From: Sindora glabra
Taxonomy: Eukaryota > Streptophyta > Magnoliopsida > Fabales > Fabaceae
Direction: 5' to 3'
DNA: 64,000 nt
Assembly (NCBI GenBank): GCA_020226215.1
Contig: CM035231.1
Location: forward strand, 50,744,876 to 50,808,875
Shown one piece after another: positions 24,110-35,909 of the stretch (the stretch's first letter is position 1; the number at the start of each line of letters is the position of its first letter). The notes beneath the pieces were generated by a model. That model saw nothing but the letters and a program-made list of their open reading frames with translations. It ran no database searches and was not told the DNA's origin. The translations under genes and the position numbers were made by a program.

Positions 24110-24614
24110 TAAGGGTACAAGTAGGTTAAGCAATCTATTAGGGACCTACACGCCTAGCCTTTTTAAAGTCTAGTTTAACTTAACCTATTTATTTAAATAA
24201 ACTAGGCTTAGGCTAATAAAATAGCCTATTTAATCAATAGGCTAGGCTTTTTTTTCTTTAGGTTTGATCTATAAACCTATCAGGCTAGCTTATTTAATTA
24301 TAAATATATATATGAATAATATAATATAATAAATATTATACATGCAAATAATGTAAATATTTTAATGTATATGTGTATATAAGCCTAATTAGGCCATTGG
24401 ATAAATTTGGGTTTTAAGAAAGCTTTAGTTTATTAGCAAATATGAAAGCCTATTTATATAATAAAGCTTTTAAATAGGTTAACACGCTTAATCAGGCTTC
24501 TTTAATAGGCTAAGTCGAGTCTAAATTTTGGTTTTATATAGGCTAATAATTTAGAAAGCAGGTCTAGCCTATTTAAGATAAAGCTTGGCTCATCTTAGCC
24601 TATTTACACCCCTA
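24110..24614. mobile_element. hAT-like MITE inside copia family B
   Basis: A 505-bp element with terminal inverted repeats of about 22 bp (TAAGGGTACAAGTAGG at left; TAGGGGTGTAAATAGG at right in reverse complement, 16 of 22 identical). It is flanked by 8-bp GCTATGGG (24102-24109) and GTTATGGG (24615-24622), 7 of 8 identical. Many internal AGGCTA/TAGCCT motifs occur in both orientations. It has no coding capacity. TIR type and 8-bp TSD fit hAT. Confidence 0.8.
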
Positions 24615-26888
24615 GTTATGGGTTCATTTTAATCCATGATTAATAGATCACCATGTTGAGTCATAATAAATTCAAATATCTTAAGCTCATGGTGTGTCGT
24701 ACCAAATCTATATTAGCCCTATGTTACTTAAATAGGTTCTTCTTCTATAACATCTTGTGGTCTTTATTTAGGTTTAGGTTCAATATTATATTCTAGGTCT
24801 TGGATTTCTTCGAGTTGTATATTTCTACCACCAATTTTCTTAGAAACAAACTTTTTTCTAGGTAGACACTAGCCCAAGCTATAAACACTTTGCCTTTATA
24901 GGATTAGAGGGATAATACCTTTTATTTTCCTTATGATACCTTACAAAATAACATTTATCTAATTTGGATCAAAGTAATTATCTCTAGAAAGTATCCTCCA
25001 AAGAAAATTGGAAAATCTGCATAAGTCATCATATATCACACCATATCTAATAGGGTGTAGTTTCACCTCTTTGAAATACTATTCCATTGTGGCATTTCAG
25101 GTGAAGTGAGTTGTGATATCATACCACTTTCTTTTAGATAGTCATCAAACTCTTGACTTAAGTATTCTTTATCTCAATCTAATTAAAGAGTTTTAATACT
25201 TTTGCCAAGTTGGTTTTGTATTTCATTCTTGAAATCCTTGAACTTTTCAATGGATTATGATTTATGTTTCACTAAATACATATATCTATATCTGCTAAAG
25301 TCATTTGTAAATATAATGAAGTATTGAAAATGATCTTTAATAAGTGAACTAATGAGCCCACACACATCAATGTATATAAGGCCTAATAGATCATTAACCC
25401 TTTCATAGACCCTTTCACTATGTCCAAGAATAGGGCTTTTATCATCTAGCCTAATAAACAAGACTTGCATGCCTTATATGATTCAAAATCAAATGAGTCC
25501 AAGAGTTTATTCTTATAAAGATTAGATATGTACTTCTTGTTTATATGGCCCAAGCGATAGTGCCAAAGATAGGTTAAGTTCAAATTTATGGATTTGAATT
25601 GTTTAGTATTTGTGTCATAGATTAATGTTTATTAACTTCTATAAAAAAAATACTTCAAGGTAGAAATCTTTCTTCTCTTCTTCCTTTTAGACCCTTTAAG
25701 TAGAACTTGTAGTTCCTTTTCCAATGTCCAATCTTATTGCAATAGAAGCATTTCCCCTCCTTAACCACATTAGCTTTAGGTTTCAAAATAGAACACTTGG
25801 GCTTAGGCTTACTTTGGATTTAGAATTCTTCTTATCCTTACTCTTGCCTTTACCCTTCGACCTTTGTACCATCATTATGGTATTAGGCTTTCCTTTTTAT
25901 AAATTTTATTTAGCAATTCTTAACATGCTTAAAAATTCTAGCAATGATTTGTTAACTTTGTTCATGTTGCAATTCATAACAAATTGATTATAACTTTTTA
26001 GCAATGATTGTAGAATTATATCAGTAGCTAACTCTTGGCTCAAAGAAAAACTCAATTGCTCAATGTTCTCAATATACATAATCATTTTGAGGATATGAGC
26101 CCAAATAAGGTTTGTTTTTGCTAGTTTGCAACAAAAACAATGCTTAGGAGATATCATACCTTTCATGTCAAGGTTACCATTGATAAAGTTTCTTAAGGTG
26201 TTTGAGCATGTCATAAACATTCATGTTTTCATGTTGCTTCTAAAGCTTAGAGTCCATGGTGCCCAACATAGGATGATTGACGTTCAAAGAATTCTTATAA
26301 TGCTTCTTATAAGCATCTCCCTTCACATGAGGTGCATTAACTTCAAATGGCTATGGAATGATCTTTTCAGTACATAAAACTTTTGCTTATGTTTAAAGGC
26401 TACCTTAGATTCCTACATCAAGTTAAGAAGTTTGTCCCAATCAATTTATCCTTCATAAGGACTAATCACAATGATAGGTTATTTAATGTGTTTGCCATTT
26501 ATATCTATAACAAAAATATGTAGATTAAGTATTAGTTTTAATTATTTAATAAGACTTTTTTATTAAATATTTCTCTAACTAATTTATTCAAATTAATAGC
26601 CCTTATTTTTAATTTAGACAACCACATCATCGAGACTTTCTAGCAAGACAAGATCCATATTTAACCTTGTCTCAAGTTAGCTTTAATTAATCACCTAAGA
26701 TTTGGCTATTTACGTAGGCAACATTTGCTAATTGCATTACATACAACTCTTAGATAACTGGGTGAATAATACTTGTTCTAGTCCTTCTTATGAACTAAAT
26801 CCTAACTCTATGCTTTTAGGTTCCTCAACCTATTAAGATGGCCCAATTAAGTTACACCTAATAATTGCCAAGTGAATATCACTTTTAT

Positions 26889-26950
26889 CTTGTTGCATCT
26901 CATGAAGATAGATGAGGTACTTGTTGCATCTCATAAAAATAGATGAGGTA
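26889..26950. repeat. 31-bp tandem duplication
   Basis: Two head-to-tail copies of a 31-bp unit beginning CTTGTTGCATCTCAT, differing at two bases. It lies in the decayed gag leader region of copia family B. Confidence 0.9.
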
Positions 26951-28386
26951 CTTTGTTTTAGCAAACCTATCTTACATCAATCAAGGCCTTGACAAGTGTC
27001 AAGCATTAGAAGACATCACAAATTATTACTGATTTAATATTTGTTTTAAGCAATTTAATTAATTTAATTATTATAGATCTCACAATTATTAGCCTTTTTA
27101 TTTATGCATACTCTCTAGCATATCTCATACTTTAAATAAATTATAAAATGAAAATGTCACATAATATGGCCCCTTATCTACTTAAATCTTCTCAAGCCAA
27201 TGAGAGGATCGATTAATCAATCTAAGGTGTATCAATTTCTCTAAGCACCTTCTTTAGTAATCATCATATGGTCTCATCGTGGTTCCAACTCCTCCAAGTT
27301 TGTCTTGCATGATTTACATAACATTCAATAGAAGAAATCTTGAACTACAAGTTAGGTTGAAAGAAAATGAATAAAATAAAATGTAATGAAGAGAAGCATG
27401 ACACATAGGTCATATTTTAAAATTACAATCAATAATAAAACTTAAATCACATTAGTGTAATAGGGCCATTCTATGCACCATACATTATATAATACATAAA
27501 GGTATGCAAACATTACAAAAGATAAAACTAACTATTTTAAATTTAAAATTTAAAATCTTTATTAATCCCTTTAATTTTAAAACAACTTTAAATATTATGG
27601 TCCATTAGGAATTGTCCTAAAAAATATTTTATTTTTAAAAAATATACCAACTTTTGACATCCATTATCAATCTTAATTCTAGAATTAAGAACCTTATATA
27701 TATTATATTATATTCTTTCAAAAAATATTATTTTATTCACTTGAAACCAATACGTTTTTCAGGTCAATCACATTGACATCTGTTTAATGGAATCATTGAA
27801 AATAAATTCAAATATATTGAAAATCAGTTTCCAAAAGGTATTTGATTTGATTTTCGTAAAACGAAATCATTATAACTAAATTCAATCCCATTGAAAAACA
27901 TATTCATTTCTTTAAAAAAAAAAAAAGAAACAAATAAACTGTGATGTCTGTGATTTGAAATTTAATGTCCTTCAAAACGAAATTACCTGCTTTTATATGT
28001 GGATGATCTTTTTGTTTTCAAACGAAACCACAATTGTTTTTACTTTTAGAAAAAAGGTAAATGCTTACCATGCAAATCAATCACTATAGCTTTGTGTGAA
28101 ACACTTTTCACGTTACAAATAGATTTTCATTTTACAAAAGCAATAAAAAAAATTCATATAACGTGATTCGTTATATGAAAATCGAAAACAAAATCCATGT
28201 CCCATATGAGATCCATTTTCACATAAAGTTTTCATATCAGATGTGAATCCTCCTCACTTGATTTCATAAAAACAAAAATCATCCATATGAAAAGTTTTCT
28301 TTTTTCTTTTAAAAAAATGATTCACTTATATATCATACATGCATCAAATCATATAAAATACATAATCTAACATATGGTTTTGCAAG

Positions 28387-28400
28387 TGGTTTGATACCAC
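28387..28400 (-). other. Primer binding site of copia family B
   Basis: On the minus strand TGGTATCAAACCAC, close to the initiator Met-tRNA complement TGGTATCAGAGC, directly inside the 5' LTR. It fixes the element's orientation. Confidence 0.75.
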
Positions 28401-28821
28401 TATTAGATTTTGGATCAAATAGTATAGTAAAAAAACTAAATTTTATATCAAAATCCACCAAGGATCCAAGCAAACAAAGCATAAACCAATGTTAGTGTTT
28501 ATACTTTTACTATGTGAAATTGATCTATTATAAAAGAATCTGCTTCTACTTGCTAATGAACAATCAATTATTAGTGTCTAAATGATCTAATCACAAACAT
28601 AAAAATGATTGATCATGAATACATGAACATGATTATCACAAATCAAAAACTTTGTCAAAAATGCAACATCTCTATGATATCCACACAAGTAGTCGAATAC
28701 TTGAATTGAATTGGATGGGATCACTATCTCTCTCAACATATTGATAGTTGTCAAGACTTTTTTGGTTTTGGATAACACTCTCACAATCATCCCCTCACAT
28801 TCTCTCCATCTCATAAATGAT
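28401..28821 (-). repeat. Family B 5' LTR, inner part
   Basis: It contains GGATCC and the segment TGTCTAAATGATCTAATCAC shared with 21105-21130. It is cut by the gypsy insertion at 28821 and resumes at 42198. Confidence 0.75.
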
Positions 28822-30283
28822 TGATAAGTGCACAAATACACCTAAATTCTATGTGTTTCATCCACTTATTTACTTAGTATTTTGTGCAAATTGATTGAAA
28901 AGGACACTTAGATGCTTTATATTTTGTTTTCAGGTCATTAAATGACACATGTGAGCATTAGAAAAGAATCCAGAGGCAAAACCATTCAAATCATGAAGCA
29001 TTGAAGCAAGATTGTTCACTCAGCAAAGAACACAGGGTATGGGAACCTCGTGTTCAGGGCCGTGTTTCATTCTGGACTGCTTCGAGACTTCACTGAGTCA
29101 TCCAAGAAGAACACGGGGATGAACACGGGCCGTGTCATACCCCGTGTATCTTACTACCATTCGATTCTAAAGAACATGGGGGGTGTCACACCCCGTGTGA
29201 TATGCTGATCAGTCTTTGTTGAAGAACACGGGGTAGAACATGGGGCGTGTACTACCCCGTGTACATTACTGCTTGACATTTCGTAGGAGAACATGGGGCG
29301 TGTTGCACAACGTGTTTCTTGCTGCTCAAACTTTCGCTGAGAAACACGGGGTACAACACGGGCCGTGTTGGACCCCGTGTAGATAAAAAATATAAGTTTT
29401 GCACGAGATCTTGCAAAGGGAAGAGGAGAAACTGAGAATTAACAAGGAGAGCTGTTGGGAGAAGCCCTAAGAGAGATCCAAACTCACCAAAGGCGCCTTC
29501 TAACACGGATTCAAGCAAGAAATTTGTAGATCTTCATGGATTGTTTGACTTCCCTCTCTATTTTCTTGTTTTCTTCTGATCTTGTAATGTCCTCACACTA
29601 AACCTTTGTGCTTTGCTTAGGTGAACTTGTTCATGGAGTTATGGAACTGAATTTTATATAATCTAGCTTGATTTACTATTGAATTATGATTTGATTATGT
29701 TGATTCGACTGGAACAAGCCAATATATCCGGAATATTGGATTTGTAATTTGGATTAATTGATTTTAGGTTGAAATGACCAATTGATTAATCGGATCTTGC
29801 ATGATCATTGGGAATATCAATTAGACTTAGGAATTAAGCTGATTGAATTTTTTTGCACAGGATGAAATGTCCAAGAATGGATTCTAAGCAAGATTAATGC
29901 AACCTAGATTAGTGATTACTAGAGTAATTCTGGACACTTAATCTCTTAGTTAGTAGCTAGTAGCCTTGCAATGAGGTATAGTTTAATTTTGGTAATCCAG
30001 TAATCATAATTAACAATAAACCAAGTTAGAGAGTTATATTCATTCCATAATGAAATGTACAAGGGATCCTTAAGCTAAGTACGCTTCTATTCCATTAAAT
30101 CAAACTTTATTTTGTTAGCTAAGCTCTGTTTTACATTTAATTCTTAATTTACACTCTCAATTGATCCGCCTAGATAATTTACTTGAGATTCAGTTAGTAC
30201 TCAACCTACAATCCTTGTGGAGAATGATAATCTTTTATACTATAACTAGACTTAACCCGTGCACTTGCAGGATTTAGAGGTCA
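28822..30283 (+). repeat. Athila-like 5' LTR
   Basis: 1462 bp, TGATAAGTGCAC ... TTAGAGGTCA. Positions about 29020-29385 contain a run of GC-rich palindromic repeats (AACACGGG, CCGTGT, CCCCGTGT), very unlike the AT-rich rest. The run is followed by ATAAAAAATATAAG, a possible TATA region. The frames seen on the minus strand within the repeat run are low-complexity and probably not genes. Confidence 0.95.
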
Positions 30284-30289
30284 AGTTTT

Positions 30290-30310
30290 TGGCGTTGTTG
30301 CCGGGGATTG
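30290..30310 (+). other. Primer binding site, Asp-tRNA type
   Basis: TGGCGTTGTTGCCGGGGATT lies 6 nt after the LTR. It matches the complement of the 3' end of plant tRNA-Asp (GTC) except for C-to-T changes, as in Athila elements. Confidence 0.85.
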
Positions 30311-30476
30311 TATCCAGTTGATATTAACCACAAGTTTTAAGTGAATTAGACTAGGCAATTTATTTTCTTTTACTTCTTAATTCATCTTGATCTAATTTTC
30401 TTATTTTTATTCAGCATTCCTTTCTTACCTTATTCTGTTTGAGTGTTACCAATTCATTTTGCAGAAAATCTTTTAT

Positions 30477-33400
30477 ATGCGAAGAAGAAGTCTTGAAGGA
30501 ATTCTTGACTTAGATCCAGAAATTGAAAGAACTCTGCATAGGAGAAGAAGAGAGCACAAGTCAGTCCACAGCCAAGAAGAAATCTACACTAAACCAGTAA
30601 ATCAAAACATGGATAATAGATCACTTAGAGAGTTTGCAGCACCCGATGCCACTAGTCTTCAATCCAGTATACAAAGGCCCGCTGTTGAGGCAAACAACTT
30701 TGAATTGAAGCCAGCTTTGTTGTCTATGGTGCAGCAAAACCAGTTCGGTGGATTGCCAATGGAGGATCCCAACCTCCACATCCATATTTTCCTAGAATAC
30801 TGCGATACTATTAAGATCAATAGTGTAGCTGCGGATGCTATCAAACTTAGACTTTTTCCTTTTTCCTTAAGGGATAGAGCCAGAGCTTGGTTGTACTCAT
30901 TGCCAACTGGATCAATTACCACATGGGAAGAGCTACTGAGGGCTTTTCTTTCACGATACTTTCCTCCCAGCAAGACTACGCAATTGAGGAATGAAATTAC
31001 TACATTTTCTCAGAGGGAAGGAGAATCCCTGTTTCATGCTTAGGATAGATACAAAGAGCTATTAAGGTTGTGTCCACATCACAGATTGAAAAAATGGCTT
31101 GTTCTTCATACCTTCTACAACGGTTTGAATTACAACACTAGACTTACTGTGGATGCTGCTGCTAGAGGTGCCTTGATGAATAAAAGGCTAGATGAAGCTT
31201 ATGAGCTGATTGAAGACATGGCTTTGAACCATTACCAATGGTCAAATGAGAGGGGACCACCAAGAAAAGCAGCAGGTAAGTATGAATTAGATGCCTTTAG
31301 TCATTTGTCTGCTAAAGTTGACGCATTAGGAAGTTTAGGTAACAAGGTAGATGCTCTAATGGCTAAATTTGACAAATTTCATGTTAACAGTGTGAATACA
31401 ACAGGTGCTACTAACATTCCTTGTCAGATTTGTGGAATTACAGGGCATGTTGCAGCTGAATGCACCTTGGGCCAAGACTTTACTGAGCAAATGAATTATG
31501 TGAATAACAGTGGGTTTGGACAGAAAAATCAAAGTGAACCATTTGGAAACACTTACAATCCATCATGGAGGAATCATCCAAATTTCTCCTACAAGCCCAC
31601 CTAACCATACAACACACAAACCACCACCAATAGACCACCACCACCCGGTTTCCATGGTCAAAGATCATACAACCCACTAGCCCAACCATCCTCTACTGCA
31701 AAATTAGAAGGCCTCTTGGAGAAATTTCTTATTTCTCAAGAGAAAACCAATGAGGAATTTAGACAACATGGAAGACACATGGAAGATTCAATTAGGCAAC
31801 TGTCTTCTAAGGTAGATTCCTTGGCCACTCATGGAAAGATGCTTGAAACTCAAATTGCTCAACAAGCTTCTGCATCTTCTTCAAGAGCTTATGGCCAAGT
31901 CCCTGCTCAACCGGAATCAAATCTAAGGGAGCATTGCAAGGCAATAACTCTTAGGAGTGGAAGATTATTGAATGATCCTATTGCCACTCAAGAAAATGAA
32001 AAAGAGACAAGTGTGGAAGAAGAGCAAAAACAAGGCAACAAGGCCTCAATTTCTAAGGAAGCTGAAGAGAAAGAAGGGGAACTACTAGACAAATCAAAAT
32101 ATATTCCTCTGGAACCATACAAACCGCCTATCCCTTATCCTCAAAGATTGGCCAAGGCTAAACTGGATAAGCAGTTTGGAAAGTTCTTGGAAGTGCTGAA
32201 GAAATTGTATATCAATATTCCCTTCACTGATGCACTTTCACAAATGCCTTCCTATGCTAAATTTCTGAAGGACATTCTCTCCAACAAGAGGAAGTTAGAG
32301 GAGCATGAAACTGTGGCTTTGACTGAGGAGTGTAGTGCCATCATTCAAAATAAACTACCTCCTAAGCTAAAGGATCCAGGAGGCTTCTCCATTCCTTGCG
32401 TAATAGGAAATGTCCCTATTGATCGGGCATTATGTGACTTGGGAGCGAGTGTGAGTCTCATGCCACTGTCGGTTGCTAAGAGGTTGAACATTGAGAAGAT
32501 GAAGCCTACTACGGTTTCACTTCAACTAGCCGACCGCTCAGTCAAATATCCAGTAGGTATTCTTGAGGATATACCTATCAAAGTGGGTAAGTTTTTTATA
32601 CCTGTTGACTTTGTTGTTCTTGAGATGGAAGAGGATGCTCGAATCCCTATTATTTTAGGTAGACCATTTCTTGCCACTGCTAGGGCTTTAATTGATGTTA
32701 AAAATGGTAGACTGTCATTATCTGTTGGGTATGAGAAGGCTGAATTTAATTTGAATGAATCAATTAAATTACCTGTTTGTGAAGACTCCATATGCAGGGT
32801 AGATGTGCTAGACAAAGTTGTGAAAGAAGACCATCAAAAGGGAATCCTCCAAGATCCTTTTGAAGCATGTCTAGTTACAAATGGAGTGTTTGAAACTGAA
32901 GAAGCTACTGCATATGCCCAGTTTTTAGAAGTAAGCCCACCACTTCCCCTCCCTGAAGCAGTTATTGAACAATTGGAAGTGGAGTCCAACAAAACCACCA
33001 CTGAGGAAGACAAACCGCCAAAGGTAGAACTTAAACCTCTCCCATCTTCCCTCAGGTATGAATTTTTAGGACCCCATTCTACTTATCCTGTTATAGTTAA
33101 TGCCAATCTAACTGCTATGGAAACAGAAAAATTACTTAGGCAGCTTAGATTTCATAGGAAAGCTTTGGGATATTCAATTTCTAATTTGAAAGGGATTAGT
33201 CCTTCTATATGCATGCATAAGATATTGTTGGAGGATGACAGTAAGCCCTCCATTGAACACCAAAGAAGGCTGAATCCTAATATGAAAGAAGTTGTGAAGA
33301 AGGAAATAATGAAACTGTTAGATGCTGGGGTAATTTACCCAATTTTCAATAGCCAGTGGGTTAGCCCGGTTCATGTTGTGCCTAAGAAAGGGGGGCTAAC

Positions 33401-35909
33401 TATAGTGAAAAATGATAACAATGAGCTAATTCCCACTAGGACTGTCACAGGTTGGAGAATGTGCATTGACTATAGGAAATTGAATAAGGCAACCTGGAAA
33501 GATCATTTCCCCCTTCCATTCATTGATCAAACTTTGGAAAGATTAGCTAAGCATTCACATTTCTATTATTTGGATGGCTATTCTGGTTTCTTCCAAATTC
33601 CTATCCATCCAAATGATCAGGAAAAGACCACATTTACGTGTCCTTATGGCACATTTGCATATAGAAGAATGCCTTTTGGTCTGTGCAATGCTCCAGCTAC
33701 TTTTCAGCATTGTATGATGGCAATCTTTTCTGATTTAATTGAAAATATCATGGAAGTTTTTATGGATGATTTTTCTGTGTATGGCACTTCCTTTGATAAC
33801 TGTTTAACCAATTTATCTCAAGTTTTGCAGAGATGTGAAGAGGTAAATCTAGTTCTCAACTGGGAGAAATGCCATTTTATGGTAAGAGAAGGGATTGTCC
33901 TTGGCCATCAAGTATTTGAACATGGCATTGAAGTGGATAAGGCCAAAGTGGACATCATAGAGAAATTGCCTCCCCCAAATTTTGTCAAGGGAGTGAGGAG
34001 TTTCCTAGGACACGCCGGTTTCTACCGACGTTTCATTAAAGATTTCTCTAAAATAGCTAAACCTTTGACTAACTTACTAGCTAAAGATGTTCCTTTTGAT
34101 TTTAATCAAGATTGTTTGGATGCCTTTTGCAGGATAAAGAAAGCCTTGATATCTGCCCCAATTATGCAAGCACTGGATTGGAACTTACCTTTTGAGGTGA
34201 TGTGCGATGCTAGTGATTATGCAATAGGAGCGGTGCTTGGCCAAAGAAAGGGCAGAAAGGTTCATGCAATTTATTATGCAAGCAAGACTCTTGATGAAGC
34301 TCAATTGAATTATGCCACCACTGAAAAGGAACTTCTTGCTGTGGTATATGCAATTGATAAGTTCAGATCTTACTTGGTGGACTCAAAAGTGATTGTTTTC
34401 ACAGATCATGCAGCCATCCGGTACCTTCTAAGCAAGAAGGAAGCTAAACCTCATCTCATCAGATGGATTCTTTTGTTGCAAGAAATCGATCTGGAAATTC
34501 GAGATAAGAAGGGTACTGAGAATGTTGTAGCTGATCACCTCTCAAGGCTGAAGCAAGAATTAGGAGATGAGGAAGACAAGGACATGCCAATCAATAATGC
34601 CCTTCCTGATGATTATTTGTTGGCTGTCTCTTCTTCTGCCATCCCTTGGTTTGCTGATTATGTGAACTACATTGTGAGTGGAGTTTTACCTCCGAATGTA
34701 GGGTATCAAAAGAAGAAGAAGTTTCTAGCTGAGGCAAAGCACTACTTTTGGGATGAGCCCCTTCTCTTTAGGAGATGTGCTGATGGCCTATTTAGAAGAT
34801 GTGTGCCTGAGGAGGAAATTGCAAGTATCTTGTTCCACTGTCATTCCTCTCCATATGGAGGACATTTTGGTGCTTCAAGAACTGCTGCAAAGATTGCCCA
34901 GGCGGGATTTTATTGGCCGACTCTTTTTAGAGATGTTCATAATTATGTCACTTCTTGTGACCAATGCCAAAGGGTTGGGAACATATCAAAAAGACATGAG
35001 ATGCCCTTGAATAACATTCTAGAGGTTGAAATATTTGATGTTTGGGGAATTGACTTCATGGGACCATTCCCACCTTCTTGCAGCAACAGATTCATACTAG
35101 TAGCAGTTGACTATGTATCCAAATGGATGGAAGCAATTGCCACTCGAACTTGTGATGCCAAGGCTGTAGTTCGATTTTTCAAGAAGGTGTTGTTCCCTAG
35201 GTTTGGAATCCCTAGAGCTGTCATAAGTGATGGAGGGTCTTATTTCATTGCCCATCAGTTTCAGTTACTTTTGAGAGGGTATGGAGTAACCCATAAAATC
35301 TCTACTCCATATCACCCTCAAACTAGTGGGCAAGCTGAACTTTTCAACAGAGAAATTAAGTCCATCCTGGAAAAAATAGTGTCTAGATCAAGGAAGAATT
35401 GGGCACTTAAGCTGGATGATGCTCTATGGGCCTATAGAACTGCCTTTAAAACTCCAATTGGAATGGCACCATTTAGGCTCATCTATGGGAAGAACTGTCA
35501 TTTACCAGTAGAGATGGAACACAAGGCGTATTGGGCAATCAAGTTGCTCAACTTCGACTTACAATCTGCTGGAGAGAAGAGAAAGCTCCAACTTCTTGAG
35601 CTTGAAGAATTGAGGAATGAAGCTTATGATAATGCTAAGATCTATAAAGAAAGAACGAAGGCTTGGCATGACAAGCGAATACTTAGAAGGGAGTTTCAAG
35701 AAGGAGACTCGGTGCTCTTGTTCAGTTCAAGATTCAAGTTATTTCTAGGGAAGTTAAAGACAAGATGGACTGGACCGTATCTTGTGAAAAAGGTATATCC
35801 ATTTGGAGTTGTGGAGATTTAGAGCGAAGGCACCGACAACTTCAAGTTCAATGGCCAAAGATTGAAGAATTATGTTGCTGGGCCACCAATAATGGAAGCA
35901 CTAGACTAA
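30477..35909 (+). pseudogene. Athila-like gag-pol polyprotein with three in-frame stops
   Basis: One frame of about 1810 codons from ATG 30477 (MRRRSLEGILDLDPEIERTL). Domains in order: gag (about residues 100-290; LRLFPFSLRDRARAWLYSLP), CCHC zinc knuckle (about 316-329; CQICGITGHVAAEC), aspartic protease (DLGAS at about 654), reverse transcriptase (about 950-1110; FMDD at 1096-1098), RNase H (about 1250-1360; TDHAA), then integrase with HHCC and a DDE core (GIDFMGP, ISDGG, QAELFNREIK) and the C-terminal GPYLV segment. The frame is cut by TAG 31041-31043, TAA 31602-31604 and TAG 35820-35822, and ends at TAA 35907-35909. Catalytic motifs are intact. Each stop is one transition away from an expected Trp or Gln codon. 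The upstream TTTTGCAG at 30457-30464 resembles a splice acceptor. Confidence 0.93.

Larger units (their letters stand above)
22604..28386 (-). pseudogene. Ty1/copia gag-pol remnant, family B
   Basis: On the minus strand, high to low: copia gag (25906-26220, with LSQELATDIILQSL and YNQFVMNCNMN, the UBN2-type gag), a zinc knuckle near 25710-25755 (CFYCNKIGH with the last Cys changed), integrase start at 25255-25470 (LIYIDVCG, HFQYFIIFTNDFSRY), the integrase end and linker around 24.9-24.6 kb, reverse transcriptase near 24.0-23.4 kb (KIAFLN, a YGLKQA-type stretch, and YVDSI where YVDDI is normal) and the RNase H side near 23.2-22.8 kb. Many stops and shifts are present. Order gag-PR-IN-RT-RH is that of Ty1/copia. 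The element cannot be autonomous. Confidence 0.8.

Noticed and set aside
29020..29385. Regular GC-rich repeats resembling a CRISPR array
   Set aside because: Units are themselves palindromic, vary in length and sequence, have no distinct spacers, and lie inside a retrotransposon LTR of a plant.
29252..29518. Minus-strand open frame in the 5' LTR, repeated at 41141-41407
   Set aside because: It follows from the low-complexity repeat run of the LTR and matches no protein family; a shadow frame.
30290..30310. Part of a tRNA-Asp gene
   Set aside because: Only the 3'-end complement is present, 6 nt after an LTR; it is a primer binding site.
32522..32815. Minus-strand frame opposite the protease region
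   Set aside because: Antisense shadow of the gag-pol frame.
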